From Paenibacillus plantiphilus (lineage in GTDB: Bacteria; Bacillota; Bacilli; Paenibacillales; Paenibacillaceae), in NCBI RefSeq assembly GCF_927798095.1, contig NZ_CAKMMF010000018.1:56854-120853 (forward strand): DNA of 64,000 bases. Direction: 5' to 3'. The notes under the pieces are model-generated. The model saw nothing but the letters and a program-made list of their open reading frames with translations, ran no database searches and was not told where the DNA came from. Made by a program: the position numbers and the translations under genes. This document shows positions 45,150 through 55,426 of this stretch, piece after piece (the stretch's first letter is position 1; every line of letters starts with the position of its first letter).

Positions 45150-45515
45150 TGCAGCGGCATGCAACAGCATCATGAAACAGCAGCATGCAGCAGTAGCATC
45201 TGCAACAGCATCATGCAGCAGTATCATGAAACAGCATCATGCGGCAGCATCTGCAACAGCATCATGAAACAGCATCATGCGGCAGCATCTGCAACAGCAT
45301 CATGCAGCATCATCTGCAACAGCATCATCTGCAACAGCATCATGCAGCATCATCTGCAACAGCATCATGCAGCATCATCTGCAACAGCATCATGCAGCAG
45401 CATGCAGCAGTATCATGCAACAGCATCTGCAACAGCATCATGCAGCGGCATGCAACAGCATCATGCAACAGCATCTGCAGCAGCATCTGCAACAGCATCA
45501 TGCAGCATCATCAAC
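45150..45515. repeat. CAGCATCATG / CAACAGCATCTG minisatellite
   Basis: About 365 bases are built almost only from CAGCATCATG, CAACAGCATC and TGCAGCAG units. All plus-strand frames stay open because the units hold no stop codon, giving Gln/His/Ala/Ser-rich translations without ribosome binding sites. It directly follows the XRE gene (stop at 45116). Together with the terminator it accounts for the 45117-45604 gap. Confidence 0.85.
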
Positions 45516-45576
45516 AGGCCAGCAGGACGATATGTGCCAGCAATTAGCCGTATCTGCACCTATTGCCGCTTACAAA

Positions 45577-45615
45577 CAAAACCATAGGATGCCGTATAGG
45601 CCTTCTATGGTTTTG
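45577..45615. terminator. Bidirectional terminator
   Basis: CAAAACCATAG pairs with CTATGGTTTTG, with T-runs on the plus-strand side (TTTTGTTTTATTTT). It ends transcription from the XRE gene and from the small minus-strand gene whose stop lies at 45605. Confidence 0.8.
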
Positions 45616-45778
45616 TTTTATTTTGCGTGCTGTTATTAGGTTGAAGAGACATTCGAGACCAGTTCGAGGAATCGATGCCCAACTGCTCAAGAATAGTTGT
45701 GACATCCAGCTCAACGATGCTGGAATCTTGAGGGGAAATCGTTAGCTCCTTTTTCTTGTCGAGATTATTAAGTTTCAT
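45605..45778 (-). CDS. Small hypothetical protein (57 aa), paralogue of the next
   Basis: ATG at 45778 has AGGAGTCGGAG upstream. The middle part (SIVELDVTTILEQLGIDSSN, then W) resembles the 44-residue protein encoded at 45914-46048 (LMEIDIRILLEQVCIPEE, then W): E-[LI]-D-[VI], a LEQ core and a Trp at the same distance. I recognise no family. The shared segment looks like one amphipathic helix pair. A short gap on the same strand suggests one transcript. Confidence 0.6.
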   Translation of the reverse strand: MKLNNLDKKKELTISPQDSSIVELDVTTILEQLGIDSSNWSRMSLQPNNSTQNKTKP

Positions 45779-45913
45779 AAACACTCCGACTCCTACTCTC
45801 CTATTATTCACGAATAGCGGCGTTCCGCTATTGAAGTTAGGAAGCTTGATAGAATCTGTCGGTCAATGAAATCAGATGTTATTTATTACAGCAATGGCCG
45901 ATTCAGCGTGACG

Positions 45914-46048
45914 TCAACATTCCACCAACTCCAACGAGATGAGCTCTTGCCGCCATCTCTCCTCTGGAATACAGACCTGCTCCAGCAATATGCGAATATC
46001 TATCTCCATTAATGGCTCGTATTCAGTCGTCTCAACAATGAGCATCAT
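45914..46048 (-). CDS. Small hypothetical protein (44 aa)
   Basis: It starts MMLIVETTEYEPLMEIDIRI. AAGGGAGAGGG lies 9 bases before the first ATG. It is the probable paralogue of the 57-residue protein downstream. The short length makes it easy to miss, but the SD and the similarity between the two support real genes. The function is unknown. Confidence 0.6.
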   Translation of the reverse strand: MMLIVETTEYEPLMEIDIRILLEQVCIPEERWRQELISLELVEC

Positions 46049-46566
46049 TGCGATTTCCCTCTCCCTTCTTCATCTAAGAACAGTGTAATTATAGCTAACA
46101 TGTCCGAAAGATGGTGTCGGTATATGGAAGTCGGAAACTGAAATCTTTTTGTTCTATTTGTCGAATCAACCGAAACATTAGAATGTAAGGCTTTTCATCT
46201 AAACATAATGAGGATTTTCTAATATATATGTAAACGTTTTAACAAATTACAGCCCCGTTACCGTACATCAAAGAGCTGATGAACGCAAGAAATAGAATGC
46301 AGAGAGGTAGAAGCAGAGAGGTATAAGCAACACTCCGTGTATGGCCAGCTGCTGTTCGATTAATGGAAGAAGAGGCTGCCCCCTAGTGTCATCATTTGAT
46401 GACTTATGGGACAGCCTCTTCCTAAAGACCTAAGGGGGCAAGGAGCGCACAATTGTTGCAAAAACTCATGACATCGATGACGTCCCACAAGAGACATTTC
46501 TCGGTGGGCTGCATCAGCCGTCACTTACTTCTCGAATAACCAGCGCTCCTCGTATACTATTTCTTG
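46049..46566. other. Intergenic region without recognisable genes
   Basis: The region is A+T-rich in its first half (for example around 46200-46250) and may hold the promoter of the small gene pair. A long inverted repeat lies at 46369-46421. No supported open frame is seen. Confidence 0.5.
46369..46421. repeat. 53-bp near-perfect inverted repeat
   Basis: GAAGAGGCTG at the left pairs with CAGCCTCTTC at the right, with further pairing of GTCATCA/TGATGAC at the centre. The outer sequence (GAGGCTGTCCCATAAGT read leftward) resembles, from memory, terminal repeats of some Bacillota insertion sequences. It may be a solo palindrome left by one, or a terminator. Confidence 0.6.
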
Positions 46567-46936
46567 CTGTAACGCGGCATTCACGCCTTACAGCGAATGC
46601 CGAAGGCGATTTTGCATCGCCTTGTCATCTGTAAGAGGGTTTTTCACGCTTACAGCGTGCTTCGCTCCATTTTCCCCTGCTGTAACGCTGTTTTCCCGCC
46701 TTACAGCGAATGCCGAAGGCGATTTTGCATCGCTTTGTCATCTGTAAGAGGGTTTTTCACGCTTACAGCGTGCTTCGCTCCATTTTTCCTTGCTGTAACG
46801 CGGTTTTCCCGCCTTACAGCGAATGCCGAAGGCGATTTTGCATCGCCTTGTCATCTGTAAGAGGTTTTTTCATGCTTACAGCGTGCTTCGCTCCACTTTT
46901 CCCTGCTGTAACACGGTTTTCACGCCTTACACAGCG
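46567..46936. repeat. 113-bp tandem array, CTGTAA...TTACAG family (R2)
   Basis: Seven 29-base dyads alternate between type A (CTGTAACGCGGTTTTCCCGC, then CTTACAGCG) and type B (CTGTAAGAGGGTTTTTCACG, then CTTACAGCG). Type A copies start at 46567, 46680, 46793 and 46906, exactly 113 bases apart. The A-to-B spacer has its own dyad (GGCGATTTTGCATCGCC). The array lies downstream of gltB. Related but decayed copies are at 53700-54020 and 24020-24205. Confidence 0.88.
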
Positions 46937-46999
46937 AATGCCTGAATTTGTACTTTTTACTTTGTACTTTTTACTTTTACTTTTACTTTTGCAGGCATT
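46937..46999 (-). terminator. Hairpin enclosing a TACTTTT microsatellite, after gltB
   Basis: AATGCCTG (46937) and CAGGCATT (46992) pair across a loop made of TACTTTTT/TACTTT repeats. It lies about 85 bases past the gltB stop. On the minus strand the loop is A-rich, so its terminator quality is doubtful. Confidence 0.4.
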
Positions 47000-47082
47000 C
47001 TATCACATGACACTCATGTATGATCCACTTTACCTTTGCAGGTAGACAATCAAGTAACGCTCATGTACAAGTACAATCCACT

Positions 47083-50000
47083 TTAGTTGCCGCCTGCACG
47101 CGCCAGTTCTTTCATATTCGCTTCGAATGCTGCAAGAAGTGCTGCATCACCAGTCAGACCGGTTTCCTCAATCTTCTCAATTTGCTCCAGCATCCGCTTG
47201 TAATCCTTAGGAATAACTTTGACGAACTTCGCCAATGCCGCATCCCAACTGGACAGCAGTCGATCACCAACAGCACTGCCTGTATATTGAACATGACGAC
47301 GAACCATGTCTTGAAGCTCTTCCATTTCCTTCGGATTCTCCAGACGCTCCAGCAACACCATCTCCAGATTGCATTGCTTATAGAAGTCGCCCTTCTCATC
47401 CAGGACATATGCGACGCCGCCCGACATACCTGCGGCGAAGTTGCGGCCAGTGCCGCCAAGAACAACAACGCGTCCGCCAGTCATATATTCGCAGCCATGA
47501 TCACCGACACCTTCAACGACAACCTTCACGCCGGAGTTGCGCACTGCGAAGCGCTCGCCTGCAATACCGCGAATATAAGCCTCGCCGCTCGTTCCGCCAT
47601 AGAGTGCTGTATTCCCGATAATGACATTTTCTTCTGCGACGAAGGTTGCTTTCGACGATGGCGCTACGATAATCTTGCCGCCGGAAAGTCCCTTGCCCAC
47701 ATAGTCATTGGAATCGCCTTCCAGAGTCAACGTAATACCCTTCGGTACGAATGCTCCGAAGCTCTGACCAGCAGAACCGGTGAAATGGAATGAAATTGTA
47801 TCCTCCGGCAAGCCTTGAGCGCCGTACTTCCGAGTAACCTCGCTGCCGACAATCGTACCGACTACGCGATTCGTATTCGTGATTGGCAGCGCTGCCCGAA
47901 CCTGTTCCCCATTCTCCAATGCCGGCTTCGCCAGCGGAAGCAGAGTCTGCATATCAAGCGACTCTTCCAGAAGGTGATTCTGCTCCTGTACACAATAGCG
48001 TGCAGCGTCCTGCGGCAGCTCAGGCTGATGCAGCAGCGGAGACAGATCAAGACCTTTTAATTTGTAATGATTGATTAAAGACTTCGTCTCCAGACGATCT
48101 ACACGTCCAACCATCTCAGTAATGGTACGGAATCCGAGCTCTGCCATAATCTCGCGAAGCTCGCGTGCAATGAACAGCATGTAGTTCGCCAGATGGGCCG
48201 GATCGCCCGTGAACTTCTTGCGAAGCTCCGGATTCTGAGTCGCAACGCCAACCGGACAAGTATCCAGATGACATACACGCATCATGATACAGCCAAGAAC
48301 GATAAGCGGAGCTGTTGAGAAGCCATATTCCTCGGCGCCGAGCAGGGCTGCAATAGCCAAGTCGCGTCCGTTCATAATTTTACCGTCTGTCTCCACAACT
48401 ACGCGGTCACGAAGATTGTTGAGCATAAGCGTCTGGTGCGTCTCGGCAAGACCAAGCTCCCACGGCATACCTGCGTGACGGATAGATGCCAGCGGCGATG
48501 CGCCAGTACCTCCATCGTAGCCGCTCACGAGAATAATATCTGCACGGCCTTTGGCAACACCGGCAGCAATTGTGCCGACGCCCACCTCAGAAACGAGCTT
48601 CACGTTAATACGAGCACGCGGGTTCGCATTCTTCAAATCGTGAATCAGCTCTGCCAAATCCTCGATCGAGTAGATATCATGATGAGGCGGCGGCGAGATC
48701 AATCCAACACCTGGAGTCGATCCGCGAACCTCGGCAACCCAAGGATACACCTTGCGTCCTGGCAGCTGTCCGCCTTCACCAGGCTTCGCTCCTTGCGCCA
48801 TCTTGATTTGAATTTCATCCGCATTGACCAAATAGTTGCTCGTTACACCGAAACGGCCGGAAGCAACCTGTTTGATTGCGCTGCGGCGGGAATCGCCATT
48901 CTCATCCGGGATGAAGCGCGCTGGATGCTCGCCGCCCTCACCTGTATTGGATTTGCCGCCAATGCGGTTCATTGCGATCGCCAGCGCTTCATGCGCTTCC
49001 TTGCTGATCGAACCGTAAGACATGGCGCCGGTTTTGAAGCGTTTGACGATCGATTCCACCGATTCAACCTCATCCAATGGCACAGGATCGGCATTGTAAT
49101 TGAATTCAAGAAGCGAACGAAGCGTCAGATGCTTCTTATTCTCACCCTGCACAAGCTCAGAGAACTTCTTGTACAGCTTATAGTCATTGGAGCGTGACGC
49201 CATCTGCAGCGTATGAATCGTCTGCGGGCTGAACAGATGGTCTTCGCCATCCTTGCGCCATTGGTAATCACCGCCGGAATCCAGTTCCTTCTCGCCGCCC
49301 TCTTGCTCTGTGAAGGCGCGATTGTGATGCGACAGCGTCTCAGACGCGATAACGTCCAGACCGATACCGCCGATACGTGACGGCGTCCAAGTGAAGTACT
49401 CGTCGACAAGCTCTTCCTTCAAACCTACCGCTTCGAAAATTTGCGCTCCGCGATACGATTGGATTGTGGAGATACCCATTTTGGACAAAATCTTCACGAT
49501 GCCCTTGGTCGCTGCTTTGATGAAGTTTTTGACTGCTTTCTCGTGCGTAACCCCTCTAAGCATGCCTTGGCGAATCATGTCATCAAGCGATTCAAACGCC
49601 AGGTATGGATTCACCGCACTGACTCCGTAACCGAGCAGCAGTGCAAAGTGATGCACCTCGCGCGGCTCGCCGGATTCCAGCAGGATACTTACTTTGGTGC
49701 GCGTGCCTTGGCGAATCAGATGGTGATGCAGTGATGAGACGGCTAGCAGGGATGGAATAGCGGCATTCTCACGGTCTATTCCACGGTCGGACAGAATAAG
49801 AATGTTATGTCCTTTGGCAATAACCCGATCTGCAGCCTCATACATTTGCGCAATTGCAGCGCGTATTCCAGCTTCGCCTTCAGACGCTGTGAAGTGAGTC
49901 GGTATTGTAATTGCTTTGAAGCCTGGACGACGCACATGACGCAGCTTAGCAAACTCCTCGTTCGAAAGCACCGGCGATGCAAGACGAATATGGCGGCAGC

Positions 50001-51687
50001 TCTCAGGCTCCGGATTAAGCAAATTGCGCTCTGGTCCGATCGTTGTGCCTGTGGCTGTAATAATCTCCTCGCGAATCGCGTCGATAGGCGGATTCGTGAC
50101 TTGTGCAAACATTTGCTTGAAATAGTTGAACAGTCGCTGCGGACGCTCGGACAGAATAGCGAGCGGAGCATCATAGCCCATCGAAGCAATTGGTTCTACG
50201 CCGCTTCCAGCCATAGGCTCAAGCACCTTCCGCAGATCCTCAAATGTATAGCCGAATGCTTGCTGGCGCTGCTGCACCGTAGCATGGTTCGGTTCAGGCA
50301 ATTCCGGCGCTTCCGGCAGATCATCCAATCCAACCAGATGCTCATCCAGCCATTCGCGATAAGGGTTCTCGGCTGCAACCCCGGCTTTAACCTCTTCGTC
50401 AGAAATAATGCGGCCTTCCTTCGTGTCAACAAGCAGCATGCGGCCTGGACGAAGACGATCTTTGTATAGAATATTCTCAGGGTCAATAGGAACCGTGCCC
50501 GCTTCGGAGCCAAGTATAATAACGTCGTCCTTCGTTACGTAGTAACGAGCAGGGCGAAGACCATTGCGATCGAGGATTGCGCCGATTTGAGTGCCATCGG
50601 TGAATGCCATTGCGGCAGGTCCATCCCAAGGCTCCATCAGGCAGCTGTGGTATTCGTAGAATGCTTTTCTGTCATCGTTCATGCTTTCGTGGTTGGACCA
50701 TGGCTCAGGAACCATCATCATGGCCACATAAGGCAGGGACCGGCCAGAGAGGTATAGAAACTCCAGTGTATTATCAAACATTGCTGTATCAGAGCCGTCA
50801 GGGTTAATGATCGGTTTGATTTTGTCCATATCCGCGCCGAACAATTCGCTCTCGCACATCGTTTGGCGGGCATGCATCCAGTTGACATTGCCGCGGAGCG
50901 TATTAATCTCTCCGTTGTGAATCAGGTAGCGGTATGGATGCGCGCGCTCCCAGCTTGGGAATGTGTTTGTCGAGAAACGGGAGTGAACAAGCGCGATTGC
51001 CGTCTCCATCGTCTCATCGTTCATATCCGTGTAGAAGGAACGAACCTGCTCTGTCGTAAGCATTCCTTTGTAAACGACCTTCTTGCTCGACATGCTGGAG
51101 AAGTAGAACGTATCCGCGCCTTCCTCGCCAGAGTAGCGAATCACTTGCTCTGCGCGTTTGCGGATCACATAGATTTTGCGCTCGAACGACAGCTCGTCTT
51201 TGAGCCCTTCATTCTTGCCGATAAATACTTGGCGCACATACGGCTTCACCGCTTTAGCGGAATCGCCAAGCTTCGCATCGTTCGTCGGAACCGTCCGCCA
51301 GCCAAGCAGCGTCTGGCCTTCCTCACGAATAATGCGCTCCAGTTGGCTCTCATGGCTTGCACGGACATTGTCATCCTGCGACAAGAACAACATGCCTACC
51401 GCATAGTCTCCGTTTGCCGGCAGTTCAATGCCCTGACCCTTCATTTCACGGGCGAAAAAGGCATGTGGGATTTGCAGCATAATGCCTGCGCCATCGCCAG
51501 TATTCGGCTCGCTGCCTTGGCCGCCCCGGTGCTCCATATTCTCAAGTACCGTCAGCGCCTGCTGAATGATGGTGTGTGATTTAATTCCTTTAATGTTAGC
51601 TACAAAGCCCATACCGCAAGCGTCTTTCTCAAACTGCGGATCGTAGAGGCCTTGCTTCGGCGGCAAACCCAAACGATTCTCTTTCAT
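47083..51687 (-). CDS. gltB: Glutamate synthase large subunit
   Basis: The product is 1534 residues from ATG at 51687 (AAGGGTG upstream). The class II amidotransferase Cys is in [10 protein letters not shown] near residue 22. The FMN-binding synthase domain has [18 protein letters not shown] and [13 protein letters not shown]. The 3Fe-4S ligands are in [15 protein letters not shown]. The C-terminal GXGXG beta-helix region starts near 1280 ([20 protein letters not shown]). It makes two glutamates from glutamine and 2-oxoglutarate. No gltD small subunit gene follows within the window, which is unusual because the pair is often adjacent. Confidence 0.97.
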   Translation of the reverse strand: MKENRLGLPPKQGLYDPQFEKDACGMGFVANIKGIKSHTIIQQALTVLENMEHRGGQGSEPNTGDGAGIMLQIPHAFFAREMKGQGIELPANGDYAVGMLFLSQDDNVRASHESQLERIIREEGQTLLGWRTVPTNDAKLGDSAKAVKPYVRQVFIGKNEGLKDELSFERKIYVIRKRAEQVIRYSGEEGADTFYFSSMSSKKVVYKGMLTTEQVRSFYTDMNDETMETAIALVHSRFSTNTFPSWERAHPYRYLIHNGEINTLRGNVNWMHARQTMCESELFGADMDKIKPIINPDGSDTAMFDNTLEFLYLSGRSLPYVAMMMVPEPWSNHESMNDDRKAFYEYHSCLMEPWDGPAAMAFTDGTQIGAILDRNGLRPARYYVTKDDVIILGSEAGTVPIDPENILYKDRLRPGRMLLVDTKEGRIISDEEVKAGVAAENPYREWLDEHLVGLDDLPEAPELPEPNHATVQQRQQAFGYTFEDLRKVLEPMAGSGVEPIASMGYDAPLAILSERPQRLFNYFKQMFAQVTNPPIDAIREEIITATGTTIGPERNLLNPEPESCRHIRLASPVLSNEEFAKLRHVRRPGFKAITIPTHFTASEGEAGIRAAIAQMYEAADRVIAKGHNILILSDRGIDRENAAIPSLLAVSSLHHHLIRQGTRTKVSILLESGEPREVHHFALLLGYGVSAVNPYLAFESLDDMIRQGMLRGVTHEKAVKNFIKAATKGIVKILSKMGISTIQSYRGAQIFEAVGLKEELVDEYFTWTPSRIGGIGLDVIASETLSHHNRAFTEQEGGEKELDSGGDYQWRKDGEDHLFSPQTIHTLQMASRSNDYKLYKKFSELVQGENKKHLTLRSLLEFNYNADPVPLDEVESVESIVKRFKTGAMSYGSISKEAHEALAIAMNRIGGKSNTGEGGEHPARFIPDENGDSRRSAIKQVASGRFGVTSNYLVNADEIQIKMAQGAKPGEGGQLPGRKVYPWVAEVRGSTPGVGLISPPPHHDIYSIEDLAELIHDLKNANPRARINVKLVSEVGVGTIAAGVAKGRADIILVSGYDGGTGASPLASIRHAGMPWELGLAETHQTLMLNNLRDRVVVETDGKIMNGRDLAIAALLGAEEYGFSTAPLIVLGCIMMRVCHLDTCPVGVATQNPELRKKFTGDPAHLANYMLFIARELREIMAELGFRTITEMVGRVDRLETKSLINHYKLKGLDLSPLLHQPELPQDAARYCVQEQNHLLEESLDMQTLLPLAKPALENGEQVRAALPITNTNRVVGTIVGSEVTRKYGAQGLPEDTISFHFTGSAGQSFGAFVPKGITLTLEGDSNDYVGKGLSGGKIIVAPSSKATFVAEENVIIGNTALYGGTSGEAYIRGIAGERFAVRNSGVKVVVEGVGDHGCEYMTGGRVVVLGGTGRNFAAGMSGGVAYVLDEKGDFYKQCNLEMVLLERLENPKEMEELQDMVRRHVQYTGSAVGDRLLSSWDAALAKFVKVIPKDYKRMLEQIEKIEETGLTGDAALLAAFEANMKELARAGGN

Positions 51688-52040
51688 TGCGTACACCCTT
51701 CTATCCATAAATTTTTGTGATAACATTCATAAGGTCCGGCTTCATTTTCGACACATTATCGCTTAGAATAGAAAGCAATAGAAGGTTACAATATAACAAA
51801 CCGTCGAATAATGAACAAGTATTGCTGACAAAAAAAGACGCTGTTCACGGCATGTCAGCATGCCATTACCGCCAGCATCCAGAGGTTGATAAATTGCTGC
51901 ACAATCGGATTTTCGGTATTGTATTATTTTATCATCACCCCATAGCGATATCAATTTAATATTTTTATGGTTGTGATAAGAGTTCTTTAACGGATTTTGT
52001 CTTACTTGCCTTCTTACTATATCAAAAGGATGTGTGTTCG
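51688..52040. other. Divergent intergenic region between gltB and the SGNH gene
   Basis: An A+T-rich 353-base region that must hold promoters for both genes. No perfect TTGACA-17-TATAAT was found, and no operator of the EPS type is present. Confidence 0.4.
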
Positions 52041-53498
52041 TTGTATAGAAAATTGAGGAAAAAGGCGCTCCCGGCTGCCATTCTGACAGCTTCCCTGATC
52101 GTCGGAACTACAAGCGTGAGCAGCGCAATTTATGCCGAAGCGAATGTCGAAACGAAAACGAATGCGCTGGCAGGCATGAAGGCTGCCAGCATGAGCGCGA
52201 ATTACAGCAGCATGGAGGCACGCGCGCAAGCCTTTGCTGACGTTGTCGGTACGATAGTCAATGCGAGTACAGTCGGCAATGTGGGCGCGCAAGCCTTTGC
52301 GTCTGACGCCGCTGGTGCAGTAGCGATTGAAGCACTCGATATCGTCGCAGTTGGAGATTCGCTCACAGTTGGCTATGAGCCTGGCATGACGGAGAGCTCC
52401 GTGCCTTACGGCTATGTGGATCGGGTTTATGAGCAAGCTCTCTATCACGGAAGAGTATCGATCCAGAACTTCGGAGTAATGGGATTGAAGTCTGCCGGAT
52501 TACAGGCCTGGCTGAATGCGACAGCACAAGGCAACGCAATCACCGCAGAGGAAGCGCAGAACAATTTATCCAGCTATCCGCTAGCCTCCGCAACCATAGC
52601 CAAATCCGCGGCGCTCAAGACCGCGCTACAGGGAGCCGACCTGATCGTCATGACAATCGGCGGCAATGACTTTACTTCTATCATCGAAGCGGTCAGGCAG
52701 GGCCCGCTGACAACCGAGCAGCTTACAAATCGTTTTGACGAGGTGCTGGCAGCCTACGAGACATCGCTTGAAGCATCCCTTCGTTCCATCATCGCCATCA
52801 ATCCGACAGCTCGCATCATTATTTCGGATCAGTATTTGCCTGTGCCAAAGCCTTCTGTTGTCAACAAGGCCATAACTGAGGAGCAATATGCTGTACTTCT
52901 CGGAGGGGTCGCCAAGCTGAAGGAGAGCGTGGAGTCACTTGCAGACACGTTGAGGAATGAAGGAACGAAGATTGATACAGTAAACGTATCGGAGCCATTC
53001 GCGGGCAAAGAATTGATCTACACTGGCATCGTCAAAGGCGATATTCACCCTCAGCAGGCTGGCTATCAAGTCATGGGCCAAGTGTTCGCGGAGGAAATTT
53101 GGGGCGAGTACAGACAGCCTGAGAAGCTCGCGGCAGGCGAACCGCTGCATGTCATCATTGATGGCAAGAAGCTGACTGGCGCCAACAAGCCGGTGCTCAA
53201 AAGCAATACAACCTTCCTTCCGATGCGGGATCTGGCTAACGCCATGAATGCAGCATTGACATGGGACAGCAAGACTCAGACCGCTACGATCAAAGCAGGC
53301 AATAAAGAGGTCGCATTCCGCATTGGCGCACCCTCGATGAAAGTAAACGGTCAAGAGGTCCCGCTCGCCGTGCCCGCATATCTTGCGAAGTCAGGGAACA
53401 ACGCCGTCACCTATCTGCCGCTCGCCGCACTTTCCAAAGGGCTAGGCTATCAAGTCGAGTACCGCAAACCAATTGGCACAGTGTTCATTAATAAATAA
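52041..53498 (+). CDS. Secreted SGNH/GDSL hydrolase with copper-amine-oxidase-like stalk domain
   Basis: The product is 485 residues starting at TTG 52041, ten bases after AAAAGGA. The signal peptide covers about 1-35. The esterase block I is VAVGDSLTVGYEP near 112, and GGNDF and DIHPQQAGY supply the other catalytic residues (Gly/Asn and Asp/His). Residues about 375-485 are a copper amine oxidase N-terminal-like domain (KLTGANKPVLKSN, FLPMRDLANAM), common on Paenibacillus surface proteins. It is probably a lipase or carbohydrate esterase acting at the cell surface. Confidence 0.9.
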   Translation: MYRKLRKKALPAAILTASLIVGTTSVSSAIYAEANVETKTNALAGMKAASMSANYSSMEARAQAFADVVGTIVNASTVGNVGAQAFASDAAGAVAIEALDIVAVGDSLTVGYEPGMTESSVPYGYVDRVYEQALYHGRVSIQNFGVMGLKSAGLQAWLNATAQGNAITAEEAQNNLSSYPLASATIAKSAALKTALQGADLIVMTIGGNDFTSIIEAVRQGPLTTEQLTNRFDEVLAAYETSLEASLRSIIAINPTARIIISDQYLPVPKPSVVNKAITEEQYAVLLGGVAKLKESVESLADTLRNEGTKIDTVNVSEPFAGKELIYTGIVKGDIHPQQAGYQVMGQVFAEEIWGEYRQPEKLAAGEPLHVIIDGKKLTGANKPVLKSNTTFLPMRDLANAMNAALTWDSKTQTATIKAGNKEVAFRIGAPSMKVNGQEVPLAVPAYLAKSGNNAVTYLPLAALSKGLGYQVEYRKPIGTVFINK

Positions 53499-53578
53499 CA
53501 TCATCTGCACCCCCTCGGGACAGATAACTTCAGCAGCTCCACACCGGAATAGATCCCATCAGCAGCTCCACACCAGCC

Positions 53579-53613
53579 GAGCAGTGATCGCCTTTTGGAT
53601 GCGATCGCTGCTC
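53579..53613 (+). terminator. Terminator of the SGNH hydrolase gene
   Basis: GAGCAG and GATCGC pair with GCGATC and CTGCTC, followed by TTTCTCT. Confidence 0.75.
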
Positions 53614-53699
53614 TTTCTCTGTACAACCATCCGCTAACTTGCATTTTCGCATCATAAGCGCCCCCCGCATTATTAATCAGCGGCGTAGAACACAGTTGG

Positions 53700-54020
53700 C
53701 TCCACTTTTCCGTGCTATAATGCGGTTTTCAGTCTTACAGCGGCAGTTGATTCCGATTCTACAGCGTCTTATTATCTCTGTAAGAGGGTTTTTCAAGCTT
53801 ACAGCGCAGCTGGCTCTACTTTTCCGTGCTGTTAGGCGGTTTTTCAGTCTTACAGCGACGTATGAAGCCGATTCTACAGCGTTTTATTGTATGTAAGATG
53901 TTTCTTCAAGCTTACAGCGCAACTCGCTCCACTTTTCCGTGCTGTTAGGCGGTTTTTCAGTCTTACAGCTGCAGATGAAGCCGATTCTGCGACACTTGTA
54001 TCAATTAGCTGGTTTTTCAG
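53700..54020. repeat. Degenerate R2 array
   Basis: Units such as CTGTAAGAGGGTTTTTCAAG followed by CTTACAGCGC, and GGCGGTTTTTCAGTCTTACAG, alternate with a period near 113-114 bases, as at 46567-46936. The copies are more diverged from each other. Confidence 0.75.
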
Positions 54021-54151
54021 GTATGCAAGCACGGTTAACTTGTTTGTTCAATAGCCATTGAATGGCCTGATGATGGCAGTAGGAGTACACGCGAAGCTTG
54101 AGCTTGATCCCATCATTCAGATGAACAAATTCGAGCGAGCAGCCGTCTTCT

Positions 54152-54742
54152 TTAAGAGGCTACTCCGGATTTCATTACGGCTACGAAATATTCCGCAATT
54201 TCATCCTTGCTTAACGGTTCATGGCGCTGACTCCATTCAGTAGTGAGAGCCACATACATCCGCAGCATCAGAAATGCAGTCAAAGCCGGGTCAACCTCAC
54301 GCAGCTCCCCCTTCTCAATTGCAAGGACAACCTCCTGTTGAATAAACCCGATAATAGCATTCTCCAGCTTCTCCAGCCCTTCCCTCGCCATTGGCGTACC
54401 GATATCCCGCACTTCATGCGACAGCTTGACGATTAGCGCATGCTTTTCCCTAAACTGAAGCAGCTCATGCAGAATTGCCGCCAAATTACCGAAAAACGAT
54501 TTATCGTGATCAAGCGTTCTCTGGGCCAGCGATCCTAGCTGTGCTACCAGCTGATCCATAATTGCCCCGAACAAATCCTCCTTCGTATCGAAAAAGGTAT
54601 ATATTGTTCCTTTGCCTACAGCTGCAATTCTAGAAACAAGGTCCATAGTTGTTGCCTTATAGCCGAACGTAGCAAACGACTGGGCAGCCGCATCCACGAT
54701 TAGCGTTTTGCGATCAACTGTTTTTTTCGAATGCTCCACCAC
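54152..54742 (-). CDS. TetR-family transcriptional regulator
   Basis: The product is 196 residues from GTG 54742 (AGGGAGAGA upstream); an in-frame ATG at 54805 lies in the degenerate repeat and is less likely. The DNA-binding domain is near residues 15-55 (IVDAAAQSFATFGYKATTMD, GKGTIYTFFDTKEDLF). The ligand domain is all helical. The target is unknown. It is the last gene after kapB and pyrE on the same strand. Confidence 0.92.
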   Translation of the reverse strand: MVEHSKKTVDRKTLIVDAAAQSFATFGYKATTMDLVSRIAAVGKGTIYTFFDTKEDLFGAIMDQLVAQLGSLAQRTLDHDKSFFGNLAAILHELLQFREKHALIVKLSHEVRDIGTPMAREGLEKLENAIIGFIQQEVVLAIEKGELREVDPALTAFLMLRMYVALTTEWSQRHEPLSKDEIAEYFVAVMKSGVAS

Positions 54743-54770
54743 TGTTAGTCTCTCCCTATACTCGTAATCA

Positions 54771-54898
54771 CCAGCCAGCACGTAGCAATCCAACTCTCGC
54801 TCCATTTACCAGCCAACTCGATACAATCCGACTCTCACTCCATTCACCAGCCAGCACGTAGCATTCCAACACTCACTCCGATTCACCGGCCAGGACGA
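54771..54898. repeat. Degenerate 38-40-bp tandem repeat from the pyrE 3' end
   Basis: GTGCTGGCTGGTGAATGGAG-type units (minus strand) repeat about three to four times after the pyrE stop. The first unit is the end of pyrE itself (GTCCTGGCCGGTGAATCGGA). Confidence 0.65.
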
Positions 54899-55409
54899 GC
54901 TGCTCCATTGTGAACAGCGCGTTGTAGCGCAGCCCTTCTGCTTCAAACTTCGCGCGTGCCTCAGGGATGCTGTCGATGATGCATATAACATCACGGACGA
55001 TGGCGCCGCCCTCTCGCAATGCATTCACGCTCCGTACGATGTGGCTGCCGGTTACGACCACATCATGCACAATACATACGCGCTTCCCGATCGTATTGGT
55101 TCCTTCAGTGAGCTTGCAATTCAATGCATCATTGGCCTGCTTGCGAATGAATGCCGCTGGAATATTCGTTTCCATCGATAGCACTGTCACGAGCGGAATG
55201 CCGCCCAGCTCTATGCCGGCAAGCACCTCGGTCCCCACCGGAATCCGTGTCGCCAGCTCGGCCGAGATGCTCCCAAGCAAGCGGGGATTGGACATCAGCA
55301 AATATTTGTCAAATTGCGGGCCATCCGTGACTTCACCTACAGGATTTTTTGAGATGTCTGTAATTCGGGCGTAAATATCCCTCGCCATCGAAAGACTTAT
55401 TCTATTCAT
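54873..55409 (-). CDS. pyrE: Orotate phosphoribosyltransferase-like protein
   Basis: The product is 178 residues. The PRPP-binding region is CIVHDVVVTGSHIVRSV near 110-126, and GIELGGIPLVTVLS and FIRKQAND fit OPRTases. It joins orotate and PRPP to orotidylate. Within the PRPP loop, VVTGSH replaces the usual VxTTGG, so a related specificity cannot be excluded. It lies 17 bases after kapB. Confidence 0.78.
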   Translation of the reverse strand: MNRISLSMARDIYARITDISKNPVGEVTDGPQFDKYLLMSNPRLLGSISAELATRIPVGTEVLAGIELGGIPLVTVLSMETNIPAAFIRKQANDALNCKLTEGTNTIGKRVCIVHDVVVTGSHIVRSVNALREGGAIVRDVICIIDSIPEARAKFEAEGLRYNALFTMEQLVLAGESE

Positions 55410-55426
55410 TCATCCCAGCCCCTCTC

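Larger units (their letters stand above)
53499..54151. other. Gene-free region with a terminator and a decayed R2 array
   Basis: 53579-53613 is a terminator, and a short repeat (CAGCAGCTCCACACC) occurs twice just before it. From about 53700 to 54020 there is a degenerate version of the 113-bp array seen at 46567. No gene is supported. Confidence 0.6.

Noticed and set aside
45159..45639. Gln/His/Ala-rich proteins in the minisatellite
   Set aside because: All plus frames are open simply because the repeat has no stop codons, and none has a ribosome binding site.
46567..46936. CRISPR-like alternation of a 29-base palindromic unit and spacers
   Set aside because: The spacers are themselves repeated identically every 113 bases and no cas genes are near; a CRISPR array has unique spacers.
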